Below, piece by piece: positions 42,660 through 51,211 of a stretch of DNA of 64,000 nucleotides. The notes under the pieces were generated by a model. That model was not told where the DNA came from and did not search any database. It was given only the letters and a program-made list of their open reading frames with translations. Numbering within the stretch: position 1 is the stretch's first letter; each line of letters begins with the position of its first letter. The DNA is from Streptomyces sp. CB01373. Its GTDB lineage: Bacteria; Actinomycetota; Actinomycetes; Streptomycetales; Streptomycetaceae. The translations under genes and the position numbers were made by a program. Location: positions 1 to 64,000 of the forward strand of contig NZ_NNBK01000014.1 in the NCBI RefSeq assembly GCF_002803075.1, given 5' to 3'.

Positions 42660-42803
42660 TTTCGAAACGTTCGCTCGACCTCGAAGCCCCAAGGAAGCAT
42701 GTTTTTCCTGCTCAGAGCCATAGAGGCCTGATTCTTCCGGCCGATCCCGACGAGGCCTCCAGGCACTAGATCAACTTGAGGGCCGACACCTTCGAAACTT
42801 TCG
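42660..42803. promoter_or_regulatory. Palindromic operators upstream of xlnB
   Basis: CGAAACGTTCG (42663-42673) and CGAAACTTTCG (42793-42803, a perfect dyad) are two copies of the same site about 130 bases apart in the xlnB leader. Sites of the GAAANTTTC / CGAA-N-TTCG type control xylanase genes in Streptomyces, so they probably bind a LacI-family xylan regulator. The rest of the 300-base gap shows no gene. Confidence 0.6.
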
Positions 42804-42822
42804 ACGGCATCGGCCCAGCCCA

Positions 42823-43401
42823 CTACAGCCCGTCCGCGGGCCCACGCGCCACCTGATGGCAGTCCGTCAGATGCCGGGCCGCACCGGCCGCGCCGACTCC
42901 GCCGACCAGGATCGCGCCCCCGCGCTCCGGGCCGTCCGGGCCGGCCTCCAGGACCGTGGCCCGTACGGCGCCCGACCCGATCTCCACCAGTACGGTGCGC
43001 GCCCCGCCGGGGTCGGGGAGGGTGACCTTCAGCGAGGCGTCCGGTTCGGTCCGGGCCACGGCGGCGCACCACACCGCGACCGTGGCCGGGTCCCAGCCGC
43101 CGGGCACCTCGACGGGCACGGTGGCGGCCGGGCCCCGCAGCGGCCGCCAGCCCGCCGGCCGTGCGCCGCGCTCGGCGGCCGCACGCCACAGCGTGTCCAG
43201 GTCCGCCGCGTGCACGGTACGGCCGACCCGGTCGGCAAGCAGGTATCCCGCGGACATCCAGGCCCGGACCCGCAGTCCCGATCCGGGCCCCAGGAGTCGT
43301 TCGGTCCGCGCCGCGCGGTCGGCCAGGACCGAACGGCCGGGCCGGGCAAGGACGTCCTCCCAGCGCGGTACGGAACGGCCCGCGCCGCAGGCTCCGCACA
43401 T
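42823..43401 (-). CDS. Hypothetical protein with N-terminal Cys pair
   Basis: 192 residues, not assigned to a family. It begins MCGACGAGRSVPRWEDVL, a CxxC that may be half a zinc site, and has a helical N-half (RAWMSAGYLLADRVGRTVHAADLDTLWRAAAERG) and a beta-rich C-half (ASLKVTLPDPGGARTVLVEIGSGAVRATVLEAG). Last gene of the SDR/MFS operon, 23 bases after the SDR stop, so a helper function in that pathway is possible. Confidence 0.65.
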   Translation of the reverse strand: MCGACGAGRSVPRWEDVLARPGRSVLADRAARTERLLGPGSGLRVRAWMSAGYLLADRVGRTVHAADLDTLWRAAAERGARPAGWRPLRGPAATVPVEVPGGWDPATVAVWCAAVARTEPDASLKVTLPDPGGARTVLVEIGSGAVRATVLEAGPDGPERGGAILVGGVGAAGAARHLTDCHQVARGPADGL

Positions 43402-43424
43402 CGTGGCTCCCTCCTGTCGGGGCT

Positions 43425-44174
43425 TCAGGGCATGATGTCGCCGCTGTTGGGTCCGAGGGTCTGGCCCACGTAGAGGTTGCCGCCCGGATCACTGGCCAGC
43501 AGCACGGCGGTGGGGGCGACCTCCGCCGGGACCCCGAACCGGCCGAGGGGCAGCTCGGCCTGCTTGGCCTGCTTCCAGTCCTCGCTGATCCCCTCCACCA
43601 GCGGGGTGAACACCGGGCCCGGAGCGATCGCGTTGACCAGCACTCCGTGCGGGGCGACCTCACGGGCGAGGGCCTTGGTCAGCCCGATGACGCCGGCCTT
43701 GGCGGCCGAGTAGTGCACGAGGCCCTCGCCCCCCTTGATGCCCAGCTGGCTGGCGATGTTGATGACCCGGCCGCTGCCGCGGGCGACCATGTGCGGCACC
43801 GTCCACCGGCAGCACAGGAAGACGCTGCGCAGGTCGATCGCGATCATCTCGTCCCAGGTCTCGACGTCCATCTCGACCAGCGGGACCTCGGTGAGGATCC
43901 CCGCCGAGTTGACCAGGACGTCGGGCGCGCCCAGTTCGGCCACACAGCTCTCCACCATGTGCCGGGTCTGCTCCGCGTCGGCCACGTCGACGACCGCGGT
44001 GGCCGTCTCCGTCCCCTGCGCCGCGTAACGCTCGGCCAGCGCGGTCAGCCGGTCGGCGTCGCGGTCGGCCAGGAAGAGCCGCGCGCCCTCGGCCGCGTAG
44101 GCGTCGGCGATCGCCGTGCCGATGCCGCTCGCCGCGCCGGTCACCAGGGCGACCTGATCCTGGAGGACTCCCAT
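43425..44174 (-). CDS. Short-chain dehydrogenase/reductase
   Basis: 249 residues. NAD(P)-binding VALVTGAASGIGTAIADAYAAEG, NSAGIL, catalytic Ser in INIASQLGIKGGEG and YSAAKAGV (YxxxK). Acidic DRD after strand 2 suggests NAD preference. ATG 44174 with AAAGGTGA upstream. Sits in an operon with a second SDR, an MFS carrier and a deacetylase-fold hydrolase. Confidence 0.9.
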   Translation of the reverse strand: MGVLQDQVALVTGAASGIGTAIADAYAAEGARLFLADRDADRLTALAERYAAQGTETATAVVDVADAEQTRHMVESCVAELGAPDVLVNSAGILTEVPLVEMDVETWDEMIAIDLRSVFLCCRWTVPHMVARGSGRVINIASQLGIKGGEGLVHYSAAKAGVIGLTKALAREVAPHGVLVNAIAPGPVFTPLVEGISEDWKQAKQAELPLGRFGVPAEVAPTAVLLASDPGGNLYVGQTLGPNSGDIMP

Positions 44175-44221
44175 GCCGTTCACCTTTCCGCGCTGTTCCG
44201 TGTCCTGCCGCCGCCGCGCCG

Positions 44222-45025
44222 TCACTCCGGCCACCGGACCGTCAGACCGCCGTCCACGACCAGTTCCTGGCCGGTGATGTACGCGGCGTCGTCGCTGGTG
44301 AGGAAGCGGATCACGCGGGCGACCTCGTCGGCGTGGCCCACCCGGCCCGCCGGGATGCTCCGGCCGGCCCGCTCCAGCCCCGCGCGGCCCAGCGAGTTGG
44401 CCTCGTCGAGCGACTGCGGGGTCTCGATCAGCCCGGGGATGACGGTGTTGACGCGGATGCCGCGCGGGGCGAGTTCGGTCGCCAGCGACCGGCACAGCCC
44501 CAGCACCCCGCTCTTGGCGGCGGCGTAGTGGGCGTGGTCGTCCCAGCCGTAGACCCCGCCGGCGATGGAGGAGACCGCCACCATGGCACCGGGGCCGGTC
44601 ATCACCGCGGCGGCGGAGCGGAAGGTGCGCAGCACTCCGGTCAGGTCGACCGAGAGCATGTCGTTCCAGGCGTCGTCGTCGAGTTCGGCCAGGGCGGCCC
44701 GGCGCAGCACTCCGGCTCCGGCTACGGCGATGTCCAGCCGCCCGTACGTCTCCACGGCGGACCGGGCCAGGGCGTCGACCTGCTCGCTGTCCCGGACGTC
44801 GACCGCGACCGCGGTGCACCGGCCGCCGGCGTCCTCGACCAGCCGTATGGTCTCCTCCGCGCTGTGCGGGTCCTTGGGGTAGAAACCGACGACGCTGTCG
44901 GCCCCGGCGCGCGCGTACGCCACGGCCAGGGCGCGGCCGATGCCGCTCGCGCCGCCGGTGATGACGGCCACCTTGCCGGCCAGCCCGTCGTCGCGGACCG
45001 GTGCGGTGTGCTCGCTGGAGGGCAT
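44222..45025 (-). CDS. Short-chain dehydrogenase/reductase
   Basis: 267 residues. VAVITGGASGIGRALAVAYARAGADSVVGFYPKD, AGAGVLRR, catalytic Ser in VSSIAGGVYGWDDHAHYAAAKSG with the Tyr and Lys in place; C-terminal YITGQELVVDGG. The residue pattern after strand 2 (FYPKD) leaves cofactor preference open. Not a close duplicate of the neighbouring SDR, so two successive oxidations or reductions are likely. Confidence 0.9.
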   Translation of the reverse strand: MPSSEHTAPVRDDGLAGKVAVITGGASGIGRALAVAYARAGADSVVGFYPKDPHSAEETIRLVEDAGGRCTAVAVDVRDSEQVDALARSAVETYGRLDIAVAGAGVLRRAALAELDDDAWNDMLSVDLTGVLRTFRSAAAVMTGPGAMVAVSSIAGGVYGWDDHAHYAAAKSGVLGLCRSLATELAPRGIRVNTVIPGLIETPQSLDEANSLGRAGLERAGRSIPAGRVGHADEVARVIRFLTSDDAAYITGQELVVDGGLTVRWPE

Positions 45026-45110
45026 GTCCTGCCTTTCGTGGGGTTTCCGGTGCGTGGCGGGTGTGGGCCGCCACGCACCGGAAGAGGGAGGGGAAGGAAG
45101 GAGGTGCTGC

Positions 45111-46502
45111 TCAGGCGGCGGGCGCCGCGGGGGCGGACTCCTCGTCCGCGTCCTGGCTGACGTTGCGGGCGCCGAGCATCAGGACGCCGGAGATGAACAT
45201 CCCCAGGGCGCCCGCGAGGAACGCGGCCATGGTGGCGCTCGCACCGATCCCGATGAGGGCGCTGAGCAGCGCCGAGCCGACGATCGCGCCCACCGGGCCC
45301 ATCACGTGGGCGGTGTTGGAGCCGATGCCCCGGACCCGGGCCGGGAACGACTCGCCCATGTAGAACACCATGGCGGAGTACGGGCCGAGGAGGAAGAAGA
45401 GCCCCAGGGCGTACATCGGGATGACGTACGCGCTGCTGTTCGGCCCGAAGAGCATCGCCGTCATCACGATGCCGCCGATGCTCCAGCCGACGATGATGGT
45501 CGTCCGCCGGCCGATCCGGTCACCGAGGTACCCGTGGAAGAGGTAGCCGAGGAAACCGGCCAGGTTGGCCAGGATCAGCACGACCAGCGCGCTGGAGAAC
45601 GAGACGCCCTTGCCGTCGGTGAGGATCGTGGTGCCCAGCACCGAGAAGATCTGGATGCCCATCCAGTTGAACAGCCACGCTCCGGACAGGCACAGGGTGT
45701 GGCGGCGCAGGTCCGGGGCGAAGAGCTGGCGCAGACCGGACTCGTCGTCCCGGGTGATGTCGAGGCTGTAGAGCTCCGCCAGCCGGGCCGCGTCGGCCTC
45801 GCGCCCGTCCTTGCGCAGCTCCCGCGTCCGCTTCAGGGCGACGAAGGAGGGCGACTCACGAAGCCTGGACCCGGCGACGAGGATGACCACCACCGGGAAG
45901 GTGGCGAGGAGGAAGATCCAGCGCCAGCTCATCACCGGCAGCAGCACGGCGGCGAACGCCGACGCGAGCAGTGCGCCGACCGGCCAGCCGCTCTGCACCA
46001 GGCTGAACATGAAGCCGCGGCGCCGGCTCTTGCCGTACATCTCGTTGAGGTAGACGCTGTTGACGACTTCCTCGGAGTAGCCGAGGCCGGAGATGGCACG
46101 GACACCGATGAGGGAGGCGGCGCCGCCGACCAGGGCGGTGAAGCCTGAGGAGAGCGCCGCGCCCGCGGTGGTGACGATCAGGCTGGGCTTGCGGCCCCAG
46201 CGGTCCAGCATCGGCCCGACCAGCAGCGAGACGACGAAGGTACCGACCGTCACCCCGGTCGCGATGGCCGTGGCCTGTCCGGTGGTCCAGCCGAACGTCT
46301 CGGATATCTTCGGCAGCAGGGTGCCGAAGAGCACGAAGTCGTAGACCGAGAAGACCCAGGCCAGGAAGCACACCACGGTGGTGGTCGTGATGGTGCGCCG
46401 GCTGAGGGCCGGGGGGCCCTTGAAGAGGACCTCGTCCGAGGGTGCGCCGCCGCGCGGCCAGTCTCTCTCGTGGACGGTCTGCTGTTCCTGTGCGGTGGTC
46501 AT
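45111..46502 (-). CDS. MFS transporter (aromatic acid/sugar-type)
   Basis: 463 residues, 12 membrane helices. The loop 2-3 motif VGPMLDRWGRKPSLI, the loop 8-9 HGYLGDRIGRRTTII and the helix-4/5 EVVNSVYLNEMYGKSRRRGF are those of the metabolite:H+ symporter group. It likely imports the compound processed by the neighbouring hydrolase and SDRs. ATG 46502 overlaps the deacetylase stop (ATGA). Confidence 0.9.
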   Translation of the reverse strand: MTTAQEQQTVHERDWPRGGAPSDEVLFKGPPALSRRTITTTTVVCFLAWVFSVYDFVLFGTLLPKISETFGWTTGQATAIATGVTVGTFVVSLLVGPMLDRWGRKPSLIVTTAGAALSSGFTALVGGAASLIGVRAISGLGYSEEVVNSVYLNEMYGKSRRRGFMFSLVQSGWPVGALLASAFAAVLLPVMSWRWIFLLATFPVVVILVAGSRLRESPSFVALKRTRELRKDGREADAARLAELYSLDITRDDESGLRQLFAPDLRRHTLCLSGAWLFNWMGIQIFSVLGTTILTDGKGVSFSSALVVLILANLAGFLGYLFHGYLGDRIGRRTTIIVGWSIGGIVMTAMLFGPNSSAYVIPMYALGLFFLLGPYSAMVFYMGESFPARVRGIGSNTAHVMGPVGAIVGSALLSALIGIGASATMAAFLAGALGMFISGVLMLGARNVSQDADEESAPAAPAA

Positions 46503-47392
46503 CTGCTGTCACCCTTCTGACGCGGGTTGCGGGCGGCGAAGTCGTCCGCGATCTGGTCGAAGGTCACCCAGCGGACGCCTTCGTGGGAGTTGATGTGGTC
46601 GATCAGCCGCTCCAGCATCAGCAGGACCTGCGGGCGGCCGGCCACGTCGGGGTGGATGGTCATGGTGAAGGCGGCGTGGTCCATCTCCCGGTGCACCCAG
46701 TCGAACTGGTCGCGCCACATCTGCTCGATGTCACGGGGGTTGACGAAGCCGTGGCTGTTCGGGCTGGCCTTGATGAACATCATCGGAGGCAGGTCGTCGA
46801 GGTACCAGTTCGCCGGGATCTCGATGAGGTCCGTCTCCCGGCCGCGCACCAGCGGCTTCATCCAGTCCTCGGCCGGCCGGCTGTAGTCGATCTTCGTCCA
46901 GGAGTCGCCGACCCGCACGTAGTACGGCTCGAAGTCCCGGTGCATCAGCGAGTGGTCGTACTTGATCCCGCGTTCGAGGAGCAGTTCGTTGGTGACCGGG
47001 CTGAACTCCCACCAGGGGGCCACGTAGCCGGTCGGGCGACGCCCGGAACGGGTCTCGATCAGCTCGATGCAGCGGTCCAGGACCGCGGCCTCCTGCTCGC
47101 GGCTCATGGCGATCGGGTTCTCGTGGCTGTAGCCGTGCACGCCGATCTCGTGACCGGCGGCGACACAGGCGTCGAACTCCTCCGGGAAGGTCTCGACGGA
47201 GTGGCCGGGCCAGAAGAACGTCTGGGTCAGGCCGCGGCGCCGGAACAGCTCCAGCAGGCGCGGCACGCCGACCTCGCCCGCGAACAACCCGCGGGAGATG
47301 TCGTCGGGGGAGTCCTCACCCCCGTAGGAGCCGAGCCATCCGCCGACGGCGTCTACGTCCACACCGAAGCTGACGAGGATTTCCTTGGTCAT
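46499..47392 (-). CDS. PuuE/imidase-like polysaccharide-deacetylase-fold hydrolase
   Basis: 297 residues, no signal peptide. LVSFGVDVDAVGGWLGSYGGEDSPDDISRG, TFFWPGHSVETFPEEFDACVAAGHEIGVHGYSHENPIAM, YVAPWWEFSPVTNELLLERGI and TMTIHPDVAGRPQVL give the cytoplasmic PuuE/HpPgdA branch rather than chitin deacetylases. Members open cyclic amides or imides or deformylate small substrates. First gene of the SDR/MFS operon; the sequence does not fix the substrate. Confidence 0.85.
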   Translation of the reverse strand: MTKEILVSFGVDVDAVGGWLGSYGGEDSPDDISRGLFAGEVGVPRLLELFRRRGLTQTFFWPGHSVETFPEEFDACVAAGHEIGVHGYSHENPIAMSREQEAAVLDRCIELIETRSGRRPTGYVAPWWEFSPVTNELLLERGIKYDHSLMHRDFEPYYVRVGDSWTKIDYSRPAEDWMKPLVRGRETDLIEIPANWYLDDLPPMMFIKASPNSHGFVNPRDIEQMWRDQFDWVHREMDHAAFTMTIHPDVAGRPQVLLMLERLIDHINSHEGVRWVTFDQIADDFAARNPRQKGDSR

Positions 47393-47489
47393 CGAAATCT
47401 CCTTGCTCTTGCTGGGGTTGCTTGCTGCGTGGGGGGATCGGAAGCGGTCGGGGAGTCGGGTCGGGGACGGGGGCGGTTCGGGGAGTCCG

Positions 47490-47541
47490 GGCGGGGACGG
47501 GTCGGGGACGGGTCGGGGACGGGTCGGGGACGGGGACGGGT
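47490..47541. repeat. 11-bp G-rich tandem repeat
   Basis: GTCGGGGACGG is repeated in tandem about four times, flanked by degenerate copies from about 47440 to 47580. Runs of G on the plus strand could form quadruplexes. It lies in the 200-base gap upstream of the deacetylase gene and downstream of the asparaginase stop. Confidence 0.85.
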
Positions 47542-47593
47542 CAAGAAGTCGGGACGGCTCGCGGAGTCGGGAAGTCAGTCGGCCGGGAAGCGG

Positions 47594-48595
47594 TCAGGAG
47601 CCGGTGTCGGACGACGGGTCCCGTCCGGCGAGCCAGGCGCGGACGACTGCGGCCGGCGACGTTCCGGGTACCGTGCTCGCGGCGGCCAGCAACAGCCGGG
47701 CCTGCCAGGGACTGAGATCACCGGCGAAGATCGCGCCGACCCGTTGCAGTTCGGCTCCGCCCCCCGCGTAGAGGGGTTCGACCGGGCCCGAGTGCACCCG
47801 TGAGCAGATGAGCACCGGGTGGCCCGCCGCCACGGCCTCGGCGACCGCCTCCACCAGCTCCGGCCCGGCGTTGCCCGCGCCGACCGCCGCCACCACGACC
47901 CCTGCCGCGCCCTCGGCCAGGCTCGCCCGGACGAACAGCCCGTCCGCCCCGGGGTAGGCCGGCACCACGTCCACCCGGGGCAGCCGGGGCAGGTCGAGGT
48001 CGAGGGGCAGCCGCGGGCTGGGCACGGACTGCCACAACGGGACCACCCGCCGGCCGACCACGCGCAGCGCGGCACCGCGGCCGGGCGCCGTGAAGGCGTG
48101 CGCCGACATGGTGTCGCTCTTGCGCACCCCGCGGGCGGGGAAGGCGAAGCCGTCGAAGACCAGCAGCGTGCCGTGCCGGCGGGCGGCGTCGTCGGCGGCC
48201 ACGGCGAGGGCGTCGCCCAGGTTGCCCGGACCGTCGGCGGCACGGTCGTCGAACGGGCGCTGCGCGCCGGTCAGCACGATCGGCCGCGGGTCGTCGAACG
48301 CCAGGTCGAGCAGGAAGGCCGTCTCCTCCATGGTGTCGGTGCCGTGCGTCATCACCACCCCGTCGGCGCCGTCGCGCAGTGTGCCGCGCACCTCACGGGC
48401 CAGCGCCAGCAGGTCGGCGGTGTCGAAGGCGTAGCTTCCCCGGGTGACCACGTCGCGTGTGCTCACCTCCGCGCCTTCCGGCAGCGGGCCGACCGACGCG
48501 ACCAGTTCTTCCGCGAGCACGGTCGCCCGGCGGCCCTCCGCCCCGGAACGGCTCGCGATGGTGCCGCCGGTTGCCACGACCTGGATACGACGCAT
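47594..48595 (-). CDS. Asparaginase
   Basis: 333 residues. VVATGGTIASRSG (first Thr nucleophile), VMTHGTDTMEETAFLLDLAF (second Thr and Asp) and SDTMSAHAF. No signal peptide, so cytoplasmic. Hydrolyses Asn or a similar primary amide to the acid and ammonia. It is the first gene leftward from LacI-type operators and divergent from the LacI gene, so probably induced with the downstream SDR/MFS/deacetylase genes. Confidence 0.9.
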   Translation of the reverse strand: MRRIQVVATGGTIASRSGAEGRRATVLAEELVASVGPLPEGAEVSTRDVVTRGSYAFDTADLLALAREVRGTLRDGADGVVMTHGTDTMEETAFLLDLAFDDPRPIVLTGAQRPFDDRAADGPGNLGDALAVAADDAARRHGTLLVFDGFAFPARGVRKSDTMSAHAFTAPGRGAALRVVGRRVVPLWQSVPSPRLPLDLDLPRLPRVDVVPAYPGADGLFVRASLAEGAAGVVVAAVGAGNAGPELVEAVAEAVAAGHPVLICSRVHSGPVEPLYAGGGAELQRVGAIFAGDLSPWQARLLLAAASTVPGTSPAAVVRAWLAGRDPSSDTGS

Positions 48596-48607
48596 GGACC
48601 CTCTCTC

Positions 48608-48644
48608 CGCAATCGATTGCGCAGAGGCTATGCAAACGATTGCG
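48608..48644. promoter_or_regulatory. Twin LacI-type operators between asparaginase and lacI genes
   Basis: CGCAATCGATTGCG (48608-48621) is a perfect 14-bp palindrome; TGCAAACGATTGCG (48631-48644) is a near copy, 23 bases centre to centre. Both have the central CG typical of LacI/GalR operators and sit right upstream of the asparaginase ATG. Confidence 0.75.
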
Positions 48645-48816
48645 GCGGGTCAATGGGTTGCCGCACACTTGTCTGGCCGGACGGTTCGGGGATGTGCGAA
48701 GCTCAAGGGCGCGACGCGGGGGCACCCACGGGTTCCGGCAGGAGCCCGGCGAAACCCGGGAACCGTCGAGAGACACCGAGAAGAACCCGGACGAAACGAG
48801 AAGAGGGGCAGCCAGC

Positions 48817-49884
48817 GTGGATCGGCAGGGAGCGCGGGCGGGGGCCGGTGCACAGACCGGTCGCGCCCCGGTCACACTGGCCCTGATAGCCCGGCAGGCG
48901 GGGGTCCACGTCTCCACGGTGTCACGGGCACTGAGCCCGGACGAGAGCGTACGGAGCGGGGTGGCCGCCGACACCGCCACAGTGATCCGGGCGCTCGCGG
49001 AGGAACTCGGCTACCAGCGCGACCCGGCCGGGGCGGCGCTGCGCACCGGCCGCTCCAGGATGCTGGGCGTGCTCGTCCCGAGACTGACCGACATCGTGCT
49101 CGCCACCGTCTACGAGGGCATCGACGCGGCCGCGGCGGCCGCCGGCTACCACACCGTGGTCGCCAACACCGCCGACGACCCGGAGCTGCAACGGCGGCGG
49201 GCCGACGCCCTGCTCGCCCGGCGCGTCGACGGCCTGGTGCTCGGCGACGCCCGCTCCGACACCGACCTCGTCGCCGAACTGGCCCGCCGGCACGTCCCCC
49301 TGGTGCTGGTGTCGCGCCGGCTGCCGGGACGGGTCTCGGTGACCACCGACGACGTCCTCGGCGGGCGACTGGCCGCGGAGCACCTGCTGGAACTCGGCCA
49401 CCGGAGGGTCGCGGTGGTGGCCGGCGAGCCTTACGCCAGTACCGGCACGGAGCGCACCCAGGGCTTCCTCGACGCCTTCGCCGAGGCGGGCCTGCCAGTG
49501 CCCGGGAGCCACGTCGTGCCGTCCCGCTTCGACGTGCCCGGCGGCCGGGCTGCGGCCGAGCGGCTGCTGGCCCTGCGGCCGCGGCCCACCGCCGTCTTCG
49601 CGGTCAACGACTTCGCGGCGATCGGCGTGATGGCGGCGGTCCGGGACGCGGGCCTCGCGGTCGGCCGGGACGTGGCGATCGTCGGCTACAACGACGTCCC
49701 CCTGGCGGCGGCCCTCCCGGTGTCCCTGACCTCCGTGAGCTCCCCGATGTACCGGATGGGCGAGGTGGCGGCGACGACCCTGGTCGCCATGCTGAACGGC
49801 AAGCAGGGCCGCTCCCGGCGGCTGCGCCCCGCGCTAGTGGCCCGCGCCTCGACCCTCGGCGGCACCCTCACCCCGGAGGGGTGA
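48817..49884 (+). CDS. LacI-family transcriptional regulator
   Basis: 355 residues from GTG 48817 (AGAGGGG upstream). HTH VTLALIARQAGVHVSTVSRALSPDESVRSGVAADTATVIRALAEELGYQRDPAGAALRTGRS, then a periplasmic-binding-like effector domain (LGVLVPRLTDIVLATVYEGIDAAAAAAGY, FAVNDFAAIGVMAAVRDAG, IVGYNDVPLAAALPVSLTSV). It probably binds the two palindromes in the divergent gap and controls the asparaginase and following genes. Its last 51 bases overlap the convergent MFS gene. Confidence 0.9.
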   Translation: MDRQGARAGAGAQTGRAPVTLALIARQAGVHVSTVSRALSPDESVRSGVAADTATVIRALAEELGYQRDPAGAALRTGRSRMLGVLVPRLTDIVLATVYEGIDAAAAAAGYHTVVANTADDPELQRRRADALLARRVDGLVLGDARSDTDLVAELARRHVPLVLVSRRLPGRVSVTTDDVLGGRLAAEHLLELGHRRVAVVAGEPYASTGTERTQGFLDAFAEAGLPVPGSHVVPSRFDVPGGRAAAERLLALRPRPTAVFAVNDFAAIGVMAAVRDAGLAVGRDVAIVGYNDVPLAAALPVSLTSVSSPMYRMGEVAATTLVAMLNGKQGRSRRLRPALVARASTLGGTLTPEG

Positions 49885-51120
49885 CCCAGTCCGGGGCCCC
49901 ACCTCGGGAACGGGCCCGCGGCCCGCGACCGTGGTCCCCCGCGACCGCAGCACCCCCGCCGTCGCCGCCGCGACGACGCAGCAGGCCACCGGGAGGAAGA
50001 AGGTCAGGTTCAGCGGGACCAGGCGGGTGAGCCAGCCGATGACGGCCGGTCCCGCGAGCATGCCCAGGTAGCCGAGTCCGGCGACCTTGGAGACGTTGGC
50101 GCCGGCGGCGTCGGCGTCGGCGTGTCCGGCGGCGCTGAAGAGCTGGGGAACGCAGCCGGAGAGCCCGGCGCCGAACAGCCCCCAGCCGGCCAGGGCGAGC
50201 GGCGTCCACGGCGACAGGGCGGCCGCCGCCATGCCGACGGCGGCGACCGAGGCTCCGTACCGCAGGATCGCGGCGGGGCCGAAGCGGGCCGAGATGCGGT
50301 CCGCGAGCAGACGGCCGACGGTCATCGTCGCGGCGAACGCGCCGTAGGCGAAGGCCGCGGTGCTTTCGGAGGCGCCGAGGACGGTCCGCAGGTGCAGCAC
50401 GCTCCAGTCGTTGGCGACCCCCTCGCACAGCATGACCATCAGCGCGAGGACGGCCAGGATCCAGATACGGGTGCGCGCCCGGTCCGCCTGCTCGGCCGGC
50501 CCGCCGGACCCGGCCCCGGACTCGCTCCCGGCATCCGCGCCCGGTCCCGCGACGGTGGACGCGGCGGAGGGCAGCAGACCGGGGGCGGCGCACACGGAGG
50601 CCACCACTCCCAGTGCGGCGGCCGTGCCGAGCGTCGCCGCCGGGGTCCAGCCCGCGCTCGCGACGGCGGCACCCGCGAGGGCGGCCACCACGCCGCCGAC
50701 GGAGAACGTGGCGTGGAACGCGGACATCACCGGGCGTCCGTACGCCTTCTCGACCTGGACGGCGTGGGCGTTCATACTCACGTCCAGGCAGCCGTTGCCG
50801 AACCCGAGCACGATCAGGGCGGCGGCGAGCATCCACGGCCGGGAGGCCAGTCCGGGCAGCACCAGGGCAGCGCTGCACAGCACACCCGAGGCGGGCACGA
50901 CGATCCGGGTGCCGAGGCGGTCGGCGACCGGGCCGGCCAGTTGCATCCCCACGAAGGCGCCCGCCCCGAGCAGGAGCAGGAAGCCGCCCAGGACGGCGTG
51001 ACTCACGCCGACGCGGTGCTCGATGGCCGGGATCTGCACGATCCACATCCCCAGCAGGGTCCCGTTGAGGATGAAGTACGCGAAGGTCGCCAGACGCGCG
51101 ACACGAAGGGTTCGCTCCAT
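49834..51120 (-). CDS. MFS transporter (YdeG/fucose-permease-like)
   Basis: 428 residues, 12 hydrophobic helices. FAYFILNGTLLGMWIVQIPAIEHRVGVSHAVLGGFLLLLGAGAFVGMQLAGPVADRLGTR and GNGCLDVSMNAHAVQVEKAYGRPVMSAFHATFSVGGV are the marks of this group. A central loop (GPGADAGSESGAGSGGPAEQADRART) is low complexity. Substrate unknown. Divergent from a DeoR regulator with repeated half-sites between, so likely regulated by it. Confidence 0.88.
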   Translation of the reverse strand: MERTLRVARLATFAYFILNGTLLGMWIVQIPAIEHRVGVSHAVLGGFLLLLGAGAFVGMQLAGPVADRLGTRIVVPASGVLCSAALVLPGLASRPWMLAAALIVLGFGNGCLDVSMNAHAVQVEKAYGRPVMSAFHATFSVGGVVAALAGAAVASAGWTPAATLGTAAALGVVASVCAAPGLLPSAASTVAGPGADAGSESGAGSGGPAEQADRARTRIWILAVLALMVMLCEGVANDWSVLHLRTVLGASESTAAFAYGAFAATMTVGRLLADRISARFGPAAILRYGASVAAVGMAAAALSPWTPLALAGWGLFGAGLSGCVPQLFSAAGHADADAAGANVSKVAGLGYLGMLAGPAVIGWLTRLVPLNLTFFLPVACCVVAAATAGVLRSRGTTVAGRGPVPEVGPRTGSPLRGEGAAEGRGAGH

Positions 51121-51147
51121 GGATACGAACGTATCGAACATTCTGCT

Positions 51148-51202
51148 TGTTTGAAAAGCGCCTGTTCTCACAGCATTCCTGTTTGTCGGTGCATGGTGTT
51201 CA
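51148..51202. promoter_or_regulatory. Four TGTTYN half-sites between MFS and DeoR genes
   Basis: TGTTTG 51148-51153, TGTTCT 51163-51168, TGTTTG 51180-51185 and TGTTCA 51197-51202 are direct repeats with 15, 17 and 17 base steps. DeoR-family proteins typically bind such direct repeats. Confidence 0.55.
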
Positions 51203-51211
51203 ATCACGGCC

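Noticed and set aside
47440..47580. CRISPR array
   Set aside because: The repeats are 11 bp and contiguous, without unique spacers.
47422..47771. Plus-strand frames in the G-rich repeat
   Set aside because: They merely translate the 11-bp repeat (RGRVGDGSGTG) and the antisense of the asparaginase gene.
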